DNA of 64,000 bases from Verrucomicrobiota bacterium (lineage in GTDB: Bacteria; Verrucomicrobiota; Verrucomicrobiae; Limisphaerales; UBA11358): assembly GCA_014860005.1 (NCBI GenBank), contig JACZKP010000109.1:1-64000 (forward strand), written 5' to 3'. The translations under genes and the position numbers were made by a program. The notes beneath the pieces were generated by a model. The model saw only the letters and a program-made list of their open reading frames with translations, had not been told where the DNA came from and ran no database searches. How positions within the stretch are numbered: position 1 is the first letter of the stretch; the number at the start of each line of letters is the position of its first letter. Of the stretch, positions 1 through 8,070 are shown piece by piece.

Positions 1-373
1 GCAGATCGCAGGGCAGAAACATCGGCGTCTGGCGATCCACATTTACAAAACGTGCAGACATGGCCTTTGGATCCGTACCGCCCCCTTTTTGTTCAAACTA
101 TTTTCAGAAATCTCTTCGCGGTAAGTCCGACAGGCTGCTAGCATGATCCCGCAGTGTTGAACCGCAGAAAGTGGCTTGCTGCAAGCAGGACAGTTCATGC
201 CAAACGACCGTTTGGGTCTTGCGTTTAAGTTACGTTCGATAAGTGTCCACACTCATCTTGATGGCGGGATTTAGCCCTTCAACCCTTCCAGCGCAATGCA
301 AAAACCTGGCCGCCATGGCCTGCACGGCACGGTCAATTTCACCGTGATTCGCCGGCAAGATCCCCAACCAGCC
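1..373. other. Window edge with no convincing gene
   Basis: No convincing gene is seen between the window edge and the end of cysN. The only noteworthy reading is a minus-strand frame from an ATG at 198 down to 43. It begins MNCPACSKPLSAVQ, which resembles the first half of a TFIIB-type zinc ribbon, but it lacks the second CxxC pair and loses resemblance after about 25 residues. It may be a gene remnant or chance. No clear terminator for the upstream cys operon is visible here. Confidence 0.3.
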
Positions 374-1693
374 TCAAATCGCGAAGTCGTTGTATTCCGG
401 CTTCACGGCCTCGGTCGGCGGGAACAGCATGCCGGCGGCGACTGTGGCGTTGGTGCCTTGCTCGATGAGAACGAATGAGCCGGTCAGACGGTTGGTGCCG
501 TAGCTGTCGAACACGAGCGGGCGGGCGGTTTTGAGGCGAATCTCGCCGATGTCGTTGAGCGCGAGTTCCGGCGGCTCCGGTTCGGCGTCAAACGTGGAAA
601 TATTGATCCGGTTTTCGAGCGTGGTGACGATGGCTTGCGTGGTGTGCGTGGTGTGTTTGAGAAAATACTTCTTCCCCCGCTGCAACGGACGCGGGTGCAT
701 CCAGCCCACGCGGGCGCGCAGTTCGGTGCTGGCACCGGGAAGCAGGTCCATGCCTACGATCATGTCGCCGCGACTCACATCGAGGTCATGCTCGAGGCAA
801 AGAGTGACGGACTGGGGACAGAACGCTTCCGGCAGCGGGCCGTCGTGTGTCCAGATTTCTTTCACGGTGCTACGAAAGCCGCCGGGCAGGACTAGGATCT
901 TCTGGCCGAGCTTGACGATGCCGCCCGCAATCTGGCCGCTCAGACCACGGAAATCGTGCAGGCGCGGATCGCGCGGGTTGTTCGGACGATTGACCCATTG
1001 CACCGGCAGGCGGAAGGCGCTGAGGTTCCAGTCGCTGGCGATGTGAACGGTTTCCAGATGTCCCAACAACGTCGGGCCTTCGAACCAGGGCGTGTGTTTG
1101 GATTTCTCGACGACATTGTCACCGTTCAGCGCGCTCAACGGGATGAATTTCACATCCTTGAACACGTCGAGTCGCGGCAAAAATGCCTCGAACTGTTCAC
1201 GAATTTCGCGAAACCTTTCTTCGCTCCAATCCACCAGATCCATTTTGTTAACCGCGATGACGAGGTGCGGAATGCCAAGCAGCGCGGCGATGTAGGTGTG
1301 CCGGCGGCTTTGTTCGACCACGCCCTGCCGCGCATCCACCAGGACGATGGACAGGTTGGCGGTGGACGCGCCGGTGATCATGTTGCGCGTGTACTGCACG
1401 TGCCCGGGGGTGTCGGCGACGATGAACTTACGACGCGGCGTGGCGAAGTAGCGATAGGCCACATCAATGGTGATGCCTTGCTCCCGTTCGGCGCGCAAGC
1501 CGTCGGTGAGATTGGCGAGGTTGATCTGACCGCCGCCAGTGATGTCGGCGGAACGTTCCAGCGCTTCAAGCTGGTCCTCCATCAGGGACTTCGAATCGTA
1601 AAGCAGCCGGCCGATGAGCGTGGACTTGCCGTCGTCCACGCTGCCGCAGGTGTTGAACCGGAGGAGGTCAATGGGATGAGTGTGGGAAGACAT
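374..1693 (-). CDS. cysN: Sulfate adenylyltransferase subunit 1 (CysN GTPase)
   Basis: This is the GTPase subunit of ATP sulfurylase, which couples GTP hydrolysis to formation of adenosine 5'-phosphosulfate from ATP and sulfate in assimilatory sulfate reduction. The 439-residue protein has the EF-Tu-like motifs in order: P-loop GSVDDGKS at about residues 17-24, DTPGH at 94-98 and NKMD at 149-152, followed by beta-barrel domains. Length is close to that of stand-alone CysN (about 450-475), and there is no fused C-terminal CysC APS-kinase domain. It starts at an ATG 14 bases after the cysD stop and is the last gene of the minus-strand cys operon. Confidence 0.95.
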   Translation of the reverse strand: MSSHTHPIDLLRFNTCGSVDDGKSTLIGRLLYDSKSLMEDQLEALERSADITGGGQINLANLTDGLRAEREQGITIDVAYRYFATPRRKFIVADTPGHVQYTRNMITGASTANLSIVLVDARQGVVEQSRRHTYIAALLGIPHLVIAVNKMDLVDWSEERFREIREQFEAFLPRLDVFKDVKFIPLSALNGDNVVEKSKHTPWFEGPTLLGHLETVHIASDWNLSAFRLPVQWVNRPNNPRDPRLHDFRGLSGQIAGGIVKLGQKILVLPGGFRSTVKEIWTHDGPLPEAFCPQSVTLCLEHDLDVSRGDMIVGMDLLPGASTELRARVGWMHPRPLQRGKKYFLKHTTHTTQAIVTTLENRINISTFDAEPEPPELALNDIGEIRLKTARPLVFDSYGTNRLTGSFVLIEQGTNATVAAGMLFPPTEAVKPEYNDFAI

Positions 1694-1707
1694 GATGCAA
1701 TTTGGCT

Positions 1708-2646
1708 TCAGAAATAACCCTGTTTCTTCCGGTCCTCCATCGCAGCTTCAGAAGCCTTGTCATCAGCGCGCGAGCCGCGTTCGGTGACGCGGGCGGCGGC
1801 AATTTCGGTGATGATGTCGTCCACGCTGTCGGCGGGGGATTCGATCATGCCCGTGCTGATCATGTCAGCAATGGTGCGGACGCGGACGATGAGTTTTTCA
1901 CGAGGCTCGTTCGGTTTCGGACGGGCGCCGTCGTAAGGATCAGGCCTGGCTGTTTCCGTGTGCGGCGGTGGGAGTGGCAACCACTGGCCGTTTCGACGAA
2001 AACACTCGCGCTCGTGGCTGAAATAAATGCTCGGGACGGCCAGGGATTCCTTTTTGATGTATTCCCAAACATCCATCTCCGTCCAGTTGGACAGTGGGAA
2101 CACGCGCATGTTTTCACCGGGATTCAGGCGTGCGTTGTACAAATTCCAGATTTCCGGCCGCTGGTTCTTGGGATCCCACTGACCGAAGCCGTCGCGCGGG
2201 CTGAAGAACCTTTCCTTGGCGCGGGCTTTCTCTTCGTCACGCCGCGCGCCGCCGATGCAGCAATCGAAACGGAATTCCTCAATCGCGCCGAGCAGCGCGG
2301 GGATTTGCAGCTTGTTGCGGCTGGTCTCACCCGGCGCGGGATGCGCGAAGCCTTTGGCGATCGCCTCATCCACGGTGCGAACGATAAGTTTTGCGCCCAG
2401 CTCCTTCGCGCGGCGGTCACGAAATTCCAGCAACTCGGGAAATTCATGACCGGTTTCGATGTTAAGCAACGGCATGGGGATGTCCGATGGCCGAAAAGCC
2501 TTCTCGGCGAGCCGGAGCAGGCAGATGGAATCCTTGCCGCCGGAGAAGAGAATGGCGGGCCGTTCGAACTCCGCGACCACTTCGCGCATCACGTGGATGC
2601 CTTCGGTTTCGAGATACTGCAGGTGGTCCAGATGATAGGAACTCAT
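1708..2646 (-). CDS. cysD: Sulfate adenylyltransferase subunit 2 (CysD)
   Basis: This is the catalytic subunit of ATP sulfurylase, partner of CysN. The PP-loop motif SGGKDS lies at residues 35-40, the family-typical arrangement, and the C-terminus ending in DRKKQGYF is characteristic of CysD. The open frame extends further upstream, but the ATG at 2646 gives a 312-residue protein starting MSSYHLDHLQYLE, matching the usual CysD N-terminus. It also overlaps the cysH stop as TAATG, implying translational coupling. It lies between cysH and cysN, all on the minus strand. Confidence 0.95.
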   Translation of the reverse strand: MSSYHLDHLQYLETEGIHVMREVVAEFERPAILFSGGKDSICLLRLAEKAFRPSDIPMPLLNIETGHEFPELLEFRDRRAKELGAKLIVRTVDEAIAKGFAHPAPGETSRNKLQIPALLGAIEEFRFDCCIGGARRDEEKARAKERFFSPRDGFGQWDPKNQRPEIWNLYNARLNPGENMRVFPLSNWTEMDVWEYIKKESLAVPSIYFSHERECFRRNGQWLPLPPPHTETARPDPYDGARPKPNEPREKLIVRVRTIADMISTGMIESPADSVDDIITEIAAARVTERGSRADDKASEAAMEDRKKQGYF

Positions 2647-3347
2647 TAAATCAGTCCTCTTTCGGGCCGCTCGGTGTTGGCAACGGCCTGGCTGCCCCAC
2701 GCGGCGTGCAAGCCGCACTCGCGCCTCTCATCGGCTTTGGCCGGGTCGAAATAATCCCACTCGTTGGGCAAGTTGTGTTGTTTGAGATGATGCTCCATGT
2801 CCGCGTCGGTCCAGTAAAACACCGGACTGACCTTGAGCGAGCCGAAATTCTGATCCTCGGAAACAATGTCCAGGCCGGCGCGATTTGCATTCTGCACTTT
2901 GCGCAACGCGGTGATCCAGACCGTGGGTGCGAGTTCTTTCATGCCGCGCTGAAACGGTTCGAGCTTCATCACGGCGCTGAACTGTTTGAGTCGCTCCTCG
3001 TTCTCAGGTATCGGTTCGGGCGCGCCGGCGTGAATCGCGTCATAGTGCGCGGTGGTCATTTTCGGCAGGAAGGCTCTCACGTTGAGTTTGAGCTGCTGCT
3101 TCAATTGTTCGGCGTGCCGGTAGGTGGCCGGGCGATTGTAGCCGTGGTCCACCCACAACACCGGAATGTCCGGCTGCACCTGCACGCACAGGTGCAGAAT
3201 CACCGCTTCGTAAGGGCGGAAATTCGTGGAGACAACGGCGCGGCCATTGGCCCTGGCAATGGCCCATTTCACAATGTCCAGTGCGGGGAGGTCCCGCAAC
3301 GAGGTGTTGGCTTGGGCGATTTGGTCAGCAGTCATTTCAATACTCAC
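2646..3347 (-). CDS. cysH: Phosphoadenylyl-sulfate (PAPS) reductase CysH
   Basis: The protein reduces activated sulfate (PAPS) to sulfite with thioredoxin or glutaredoxin. It has 233 residues with a C-terminal ECGLH motif (Glu210, catalytic Cys211), preceded by the conserved WDYFDPAKAD stretch. The extra double-cysteine motifs that bind a 4Fe-4S cluster in APS reductases are absent, so by family knowledge this is the PAPS-type enzyme. The GTG at 3347 overlaps the stop of the upstream nucleotidyltransferase gene as GTGA; an in-frame ATG at 3335 is an alternative start. No APS kinase (cysC), needed to supply PAPS, is in the window. Confidence 0.9.
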   Translation of the reverse strand: MSIEMTADQIAQANTSLRDLPALDIVKWAIARANGRAVVSTNFRPYEAVILHLCVQVQPDIPVLWVDHGYNRPATYRHAEQLKQQLKLNVRAFLPKMTTAHYDAIHAGAPEPIPENEERLKQFSAVMKLEPFQRGMKELAPTVWITALRKVQNANRAGLDIVSEDQNFGSLKVSPVFYWTDADMEHHLKQHNLPNEWDYFDPAKADERRECGLHAAWGSQAVANTERPERGLI

Positions 3348-3793
3348 GGAAGATTGTCGAGGTCGGCCAGGTCTTTGTTCCTTCCACTTGCGCGTTTGTT
3401 GATCTTGAGGTCCGCGAGCGAGATGATTTTCACCGGGATCCCCTCCAGCGTCGTTTCGACGCGCCGTGGATAGACTTTGGAGAATTCAACGCCGCTCGCG
3501 TTTTGGAACACTTCAATCTTGTTCGGCACACGGCCCAGATAGAGTGACTCGTTGTTTTTCAGGAATTTCTTGTCCAGCCCGGAAAGGTCTTCGCCGAAGA
3601 AGCGACGGATTGCTTCCAGCAACCGGTCAAAGTTTTCGTCCGAAACCGCGATCCAGAAATCAATGTCCTCGGTGAAGCGGTGGTAGCCGTAGTAGTTCAC
3701 AGCGAAGCCGCCCACCAGGAGGTAATCAACTCCGGCGCGATTCAGGCACTCCAAAAACTCGCGGAATTCGGGAGTTAATCGCCTCTTCGCCAT
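3344..3793 (-). CDS. MNT-like nucleotidyltransferase (DUF6036-type)
   Basis: A 149-residue protein with the minimal nucleotidyltransferase signature: Gly28-Gly29, then Asp43 and Asp45 in HRFTEDIDFW. The fold family includes MNT/HEPN toxin-antitoxin components and AbiEii-like proteins. The start overlaps the preceding 72-residue gene by 68 bases, and its TGA overlaps the cysH GTG start, so it is embedded in the cys operon and should be co-transcribed. No function in sulfur metabolism is known to me for this family. The small upstream partner suggests a two-gene module. Substrate and role are unknown. Confidence 0.7.
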   Translation of the reverse strand: MAKRRLTPEFREFLECLNRAGVDYLLVGGFAVNYYGYHRFTEDIDFWIAVSDENFDRLLEAIRRFFGEDLSGLDKKFLKNNESLYLGRVPNKIEVFQNASGVEFSKVYPRRVETTLEGIPVKIISLADLKINKRASGRNKDLADLDNLP

Positions 3794-3944
3794 AATTCAA
3801 GATTCTGAGCTCTTCCAGCGCTTCCATCCGCTCTTCCGGTGTGCGCGATTGCCAGTAAGCGCGCAACTCGGCGTCTGCCTCCGCGAATGATTTGTATGCA
3901 CCGAAGGTCCGGTATTGTTCATGTCGTTTGGATGAATTCATCAC
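3726..3944 (-). CDS. Small hypothetical partner of the nucleotidyltransferase
   Basis: A 72-residue protein, mostly helical by appearance, with a central TPEERMEALEELRILNYGEE segment. Small proteins with a TPEER-EALE-LR core are, as I recall, often found directly upstream of DUF6036-like nucleotidyltransferases. Here the two reading frames overlap by 68 bases, which supports co-expression. It begins two bases below the cysI stop codon (3946-3948). It could act as an antitoxin-like or adaptor partner, but this is inference from gene arrangement only. Confidence 0.6.
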   Translation of the reverse strand: MMNSSKRHEQYRTFGAYKSFAEADAELRAYWQSRTPEERMEALEELRILNYGEEAINSRIPRVFGVPESRRS

Positions 3945-3945
3945 A

Positions 3946-5643
3946 TCACGTTGGTATCAACGCGGCCTGGTTCGCGGCCACAGGCTGCTGCGTCAAGAAC
4001 ACTCGTTCGCACCAGTCGCCAAACCGCTCGCCCGCGTCACGTTCTTTTACAAAGCGGGCAAGGACAGGACGCAGTTCATTTTCCAGATCAGTTTCCTTCA
4101 TTACGTCTTTCCACACGCGATTCAGCCGCGTGCCGGAGGCGTTGCCGCCGAGCCAGACTTGATAGCGGCCCGGTGCCTTGCCGACAAAGGCGATTTCCGC
4201 CATGTAAGGCCGCGCGCAGCCGTTGGGGCAACCGGTCGAGCGGATGATGATTTCCTCGCCGGTCAGACCGACCTCGGCGCAGAGTTTCTCGATGCGATCC
4301 ACCAGGCCGGGCAACATGCGCTCGGATTCCGCGAGCGCCAGACCGCAGGTCGGCAGGGCGGGACACGCCATCGCTGCCGCGTGCAGGACACTGGCTTGAT
4401 TTTCCGTTCTCGCACCATGCTCCAGCAGTAGCGCGTTGACGGCGGTCTTGTCGGCCTCGGGCACGTTGGCAAGGATCACGTTTTGGTTGGTTGTCAGGCG
4501 GAATTCCAAATTGGAAAACCTCTCCGCAACCGCGCGCAACGCCGTTTTCTGCGCACCCTGGATGCGGCCCGTCTCGACAAACAAACCGAGAAACCATGTT
4601 CGGTCCACGGCGCGACGCCAGTCGTAGAGATCGCTCATGGTCGTGAACTGAAAGGGCCGTGCGGCTTCGAGCTGGATGCCGGCGCGTCGGTTTACTTCCG
4701 TGCGCATGAAGTCCGCACCGCGCTCGGCCACGACATATTTCAGCCGCGCATGTTTGCGGTCCGTGCGATCTCCAAAGTCGCGGTGAATCGTCAACACCGC
4801 CTTCGCCACGTCCACCAACTTGTCCGGCGCGAAGAAGCCAATCACATCCGCGAGGCGGGGATACGTCACCTGATTGCCGTGGCTGCGGCCCATGCCACCG
4901 CCCACCGCGAGGTTATAGCCAACCAGTTGATCGTCTTCGACGATGGCGATGAAGCCGAGACAATTGGTGAGCACGTCCACGTCGTTTACTGGCGGGATGA
5001 CGAACGCGATCTTGAATTTGCGTGGCAGATAAGTCTTGCCATAAAGCGGGTCCACGAACTCTTTGTTCGCGGGGTCTTCCAGATTCAGTTCCTCGCCGTC
5101 AATCCAGATGGAGTGATACGCCCGGGTCTTCGGCGCCAGCGCCATGGCCACTTTGTGGCAATCCTGAAAAACCTGATCGCGCGCCTTTGTGAAGGCAGGC
5201 ATGGGTGGCGCGAGCACGTTGCGGTTCACGTCGCCGCACGCGGCGAGGGTCGAGAGCAACGATTCGTTGATGCTCTTGATGACCGGACGCAGGCCGGATT
5301 TGACGATGCCGTGAAACTGGATGCTCTGGCGCGTGGTGATGCGTAGCGTGTTGTTGCCGTAACGGCTGGCGAGATCGTCGAACACACACCATTGCCTGGG
5401 CGTCATGACACCGCCGGGAATGCGGCCTCGCACCATCATGATATACTTCTTACCGGTCTTGCGCAGATCGCGATCGTCTTGCTGGTATGAACCGTGGAAC
5501 TTCAGAAACTGGTTGTCATCCTCGGAGAAGTGGTCCGCCGACGCATCGGCCAGCGTCTGGGCAATCGTGCCCGCCAAGGTTGGATTGGCCGCTTTCAACA
5601 GTTCGTTGCGCGACAACTCGGATTTGACTTCGGTACTGCTCAT
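3946..5643 (-). CDS. cysI: Sulfite/nitrite reductase-family hemoprotein (CysI-like)
   Basis: The protein probably performs six-electron reduction of sulfite to sulfide using a siroheme coupled to a 4Fe-4S cluster. The 565-residue length is near E. coli CysI. The cluster cysteines are visible as Cys427 and Cys433 in ACPALPTCGLA, and Cys472 and Cys476 in STGCPNGC. Two ferredoxin-like half-domains and two siroheme-binding repeats fit the length. It is the first gene of the minus-strand cys operon, consistent with sulfite rather than nitrite as substrate. No cysJ flavoprotein is nearby, so the electron donor (NADPH flavoprotein or ferredoxin) is open. Confidence 0.88.
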   Translation of the reverse strand: MSSTEVKSELSRNELLKAANPTLAGTIAQTLADASADHFSEDDNQFLKFHGSYQQDDRDLRKTGKKYIMMVRGRIPGGVMTPRQWCVFDDLASRYGNNTLRITTRQSIQFHGIVKSGLRPVIKSINESLLSTLAACGDVNRNVLAPPMPAFTKARDQVFQDCHKVAMALAPKTRAYHSIWIDGEELNLEDPANKEFVDPLYGKTYLPRKFKIAFVIPPVNDVDVLTNCLGFIAIVEDDQLVGYNLAVGGGMGRSHGNQVTYPRLADVIGFFAPDKLVDVAKAVLTIHRDFGDRTDRKHARLKYVVAERGADFMRTEVNRRAGIQLEAARPFQFTTMSDLYDWRRAVDRTWFLGLFVETGRIQGAQKTALRAVAERFSNLEFRLTTNQNVILANVPEADKTAVNALLLEHGARTENQASVLHAAAMACPALPTCGLALAESERMLPGLVDRIEKLCAEVGLTGEEIIIRSTGCPNGCARPYMAEIAFVGKAPGRYQVWLGGNASGTRLNRVWKDVMKETDLENELRPVLARFVKERDAGERFGDWCERVFLTQQPVAANQAALIPT

Positions 5644-5666
5644 AGGCTTAACACTACTAGATAGGT

Positions 5667-5698
5667 GTATTTTGCAAAATACTAAAAGTCATTGTCAA
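5667..5698 (-). promoter_or_regulatory. Candidate cys operon promoter with 16-bp palindromic operator
   Basis: Upstream of cysI, a perfect palindrome GTATTTTGCAAAATAC lies at 5667-5682. On the minus strand a TTGACA hexamer is at 5693-5698; with an 18-base spacer the -10 would be CAAAAT at 5669-5674, inside the palindrome. A dimeric repressor bound here would block RNA polymerase. The regulator is not identifiable from the window. Confidence 0.45.
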
Positions 5699-5804
5699 AC
5701 AGGTTTTTTAGAGCCGCTGGTGAAAAACATGTTTTAATGTCTATCCAACCAATAGAGTATCAATGCTGCTTGGATGATTTTGGCGGCAAGGAAGATGTGA
5801 AATC

Positions 5805-6659
5805 TCAAGTTGCCGGGGCCACGCGCTGGCCGAGCAATGCGGCCAGAAACAGCAGCAAAAAGCAAACGCTGGATGTCCGCGATATTTCCGGCGCCACCGC
5901 CAACCAGTCCACGAAGGCAATACCTGCCAGCAATCCAGCCACGGTTCGCCCCACGTTGACGTCAGTTGTCCAGAAGGCCGTCCGCAGGCAGCGCACCACC
6001 CACAACGCCAGAACGAGCGACACCAGCAATGCCGGTTCGCGATACGAACCGGCGTTCACCAGCAACGCCAGCAGCACAGGCGCGCCCAAGAGCGCCACCG
6101 GCCAGAGCGGCGGCTGAGCGCGTGAGGTTTCCTTGCGCGCCAGGCTGCTCAACCCGACGACGTACAAGCCCATGGCCACTCCGCACCACAGTGCCCGGCC
6201 TGTGACGCCGAACACACCGGTTGAGGCGGCCAGCACATAAACCAGAAACCGGCAGGCGCCCATCAACACCGGCGACAACGTGAAAATCTTGTGAACGGCA
6301 TTGTAAACCAGAATGCAGAGCGCCAACGCGACGCCGGCGGTCGCTGTCACCGGACCGAGCCACAAGAGAAATAATTCACCCAGCGCGAGCCAGACAAAGC
6401 CGAGCTTCCACACGGTGTTCCGTTCGATGGCGCCCGAGGGAATGGGCCGTTCCCGGCGATGCTGTTGATCGAACGTGGCGTCAAAGGCATCGTTCAAGAA
6501 CATGCCGCCGATATAGAGCAGCGTGGTGCCGATGAAGAGGAACGGGAGTTTTTCCAAATTACCGCCGCCGCCGAGCCACCAACCCGCCAGGCAATTTGAC
6601 CACACGGTGGGCAGATTGGAAACACGACCGAGAACAAGAAGGGGGCGGAGTCGGAACAT
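5805..6659 (-). CDS. eboC: UbiA-family prenyltransferase, probably EboC
   Basis: An integral membrane prenyltransferase of 284 residues, rich in hydrophobic segments. The prenyl-diphosphate/Mg2+ motif is clear at residues 56-76: NDAFDATFDQQ followed by RRERPIPSG. The family transfers isoprenoid chains to aromatic or other acceptors. The next gene upstream on the same strand encodes EboE, and UbiA-like EboC is a standard component of the Ebo locus, so EboC is the favoured identity. The acceptor cannot be read from sequence, and a 4-hydroxybenzoate or menaquinone pathway enzyme is an alternative. The intergenic distance to eboE is 104 bases. Confidence 0.65.
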   Translation of the reverse strand: MFRLRPLLVLGRVSNLPTVWSNCLAGWWLGGGGNLEKLPFLFIGTTLLYIGGMFLNDAFDATFDQQHRRERPIPSGAIERNTVWKLGFVWLALGELFLLWLGPVTATAGVALALCILVYNAVHKIFTLSPVLMGACRFLVYVLAASTGVFGVTGRALWCGVAMGLYVVGLSSLARKETSRAQPPLWPVALLGAPVLLALLVNAGSYREPALLVSLVLALWVVRCLRTAFWTTDVNVGRTVAGLLAGIAFVDWLAVAPEISRTSSVCFLLLFLAALLGQRVAPAT

Positions 6660-6763
6660 TAAACGAGGTTTCCGTTTTCAGTGATGGGTTCTCAAATCGC
6701 GGTGCGCTATTGGTTTTGAACTGGCCAAGGACTTTATGCGCTGAACGCCATGCTAAGTTCAAC

Positions 6764-7930
6764 TCAATTTGCCAAACCTCGTTCAGTCAGGCGCCGCAAC
6801 GTCCACTCGTATTCCGCAACCAGTTGTTCCACGACATCGCGGTTCTTTAATTCAGGCGGCAGCACTTCCCACGTGTAAGTCTCCATTTCGAGATGCGAGC
6901 ACAACGCTGGATTTGCCGCCAGCAGATCGAGCACGCCCAACAGATGATCCGCCGTGTTGCCAAACAACGCCGTCGGCGGGCTGTGCAGCGGGATGTGAAA
7001 ATGGATCCGCCATTCCGCGGCGTCCGGTGATTTCAATTCGCTTTTCAACGCGTCGCGCAAATCCCGGTAAATGACGCGTTGGCCGTCTGCCTGACGGACA
7101 ATGACTTGGTGCAGATAGACGTCATCGGCAAACGCGCCCAACGCCTCGCGGGCTTCCGGGGTGGGCTTGACGCGTAGCGCGTTGCTCAGATGAATCTTGC
7201 TGAGTTTGATGCCGTGCTGTCGCAGGCGGCCGATGGCGTCCTGCGGTTCTTCAAACTCCACCGCGAAATGGCAGGTGTCGTAATTCACGCCCAAATGTTC
7301 GCTAAGGCGCGGGTCGTTGGGATGCTCGGCGCGCAGACGGTCAAAAAAATGCAGGACTTCGGCACTACATTCCAGCAGACACATCGGTTCAGGTTCGAGG
7401 CCCAGATGCAACCGGCGTCCGGTCTGCTCACTCACGCGCGCGACGTGCTCGACGCAGTGCCACAGATTGCCGCGAATCAAGGCGTGTTCCTCGGGCGTAG
7501 TCACCAGTCCCTTGAATCCGCAGGGCAGGGTGCTCACGCTGCCTTCGACGTTCTCGGGCAGGAGTTGCGCGAGCAGTTCAAAGAGGAGATTCGTGTAAGC
7601 CAGCCGTTCCGGCGTGGTCCAGTCCGGGACGTAAACCTCGGTCTTCACGCGCGTCCCGTGAAACTGGCCGTAGGGAAAGCCGTTGATCGTGAAAACGTAG
7701 CAATGGTTTGCCGCGAGCCAGCGCTGAAACTCCAACAGTGTCGGGCGCTCACTCAACTCCAGCGCAGCGCGGTTACTCAAGCGCAGGCCGACAGCGTAGG
7801 GGTTATTCGGGCACACGCGCTCCCGCACCGCCAGCGTGTAATTCTTCAACGCCGCGAACGTTTCCGCCCAGGTCTCTCCCCGATGAATGTTCGTGCAGTA
7901 GGCGAGGTGTAAGTTGTGGTTGAGCTTCAT
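6764..7930 (-). CDS. eboE: Metabolite traffic protein EboE (TIM-barrel)
   Basis: A 388-residue protein starting MKLNHNLHLAYCTNIHRGE. The conserved stretches YCTNIHRGETW, FTINGFPYGQFHGTRVK and YVPDWTTPERLAYTN match the EboE family, which is related to sugar-phosphate isomerase TIM-barrels. Ebo proteins are linked by published work to export of scytonemin precursors in cyanobacteria and of other metabolites in other bacteria. I chose the ATG at 7930 because the family-like sequence begins there; the longer open frame runs into a repeat. The remaining ebo genes (A, B, D, F) are not in this window. Confidence 0.8.
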   Translation of the reverse strand: MKLNHNLHLAYCTNIHRGETWAETFAALKNYTLAVRERVCPNNPYAVGLRLSNRAALELSERPTLLEFQRWLAANHCYVFTINGFPYGQFHGTRVKTEVYVPDWTTPERLAYTNLLFELLAQLLPENVEGSVSTLPCGFKGLVTTPEEHALIRGNLWHCVEHVARVSEQTGRRLHLGLEPEPMCLLECSAEVLHFFDRLRAEHPNDPRLSEHLGVNYDTCHFAVEFEEPQDAIGRLRQHGIKLSKIHLSNALRVKPTPEAREALGAFADDVYLHQVIVRQADGQRVIYRDLRDALKSELKSPDAAEWRIHFHIPLHSPPTALFGNTADHLLGVLDLLAANPALCSHLEMETYTWEVLPPELKNRDVVEQLVAEYEWTLRRLTERGLAN

Positions 7931-7990
7931 GCGCAGGCGAATTCTAGCGCGCCCTTCACGTGACAGGGAAGCGGGAAAGCGGGAAGCTCG

Positions 7991-8059
7991 CAAATACCCA
8001 AGTAACCAAACACCCAAAGCCTCACCTTGCGACATCCCATTTGGTTGCTTGGGTATTTG
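7991..8059. repeat. 20-bp near-perfect inverted repeat
   Basis: Arms at 7991-8010 and 8040-8059 are reverse complements with 19 of 20 positions matching, separated by 29 bases. The short motif ACACCCAAA also recurs beside the arms. It lies between the eboE start and the end of the adaptor-protein gene. There is no T-tract, so it is not a classical terminator; it looks like a dispersed palindromic element. Confidence 0.6.
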
Positions 8060-8070
8060 GGTGTTTCTTC

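Noticed and set aside
43..198. Small zinc-ribbon-like frame MNCPACSKPLSAVQ
   Set aside because: Only one CxxC and resemblance lost after about 25 residues; too weak to call a gene.
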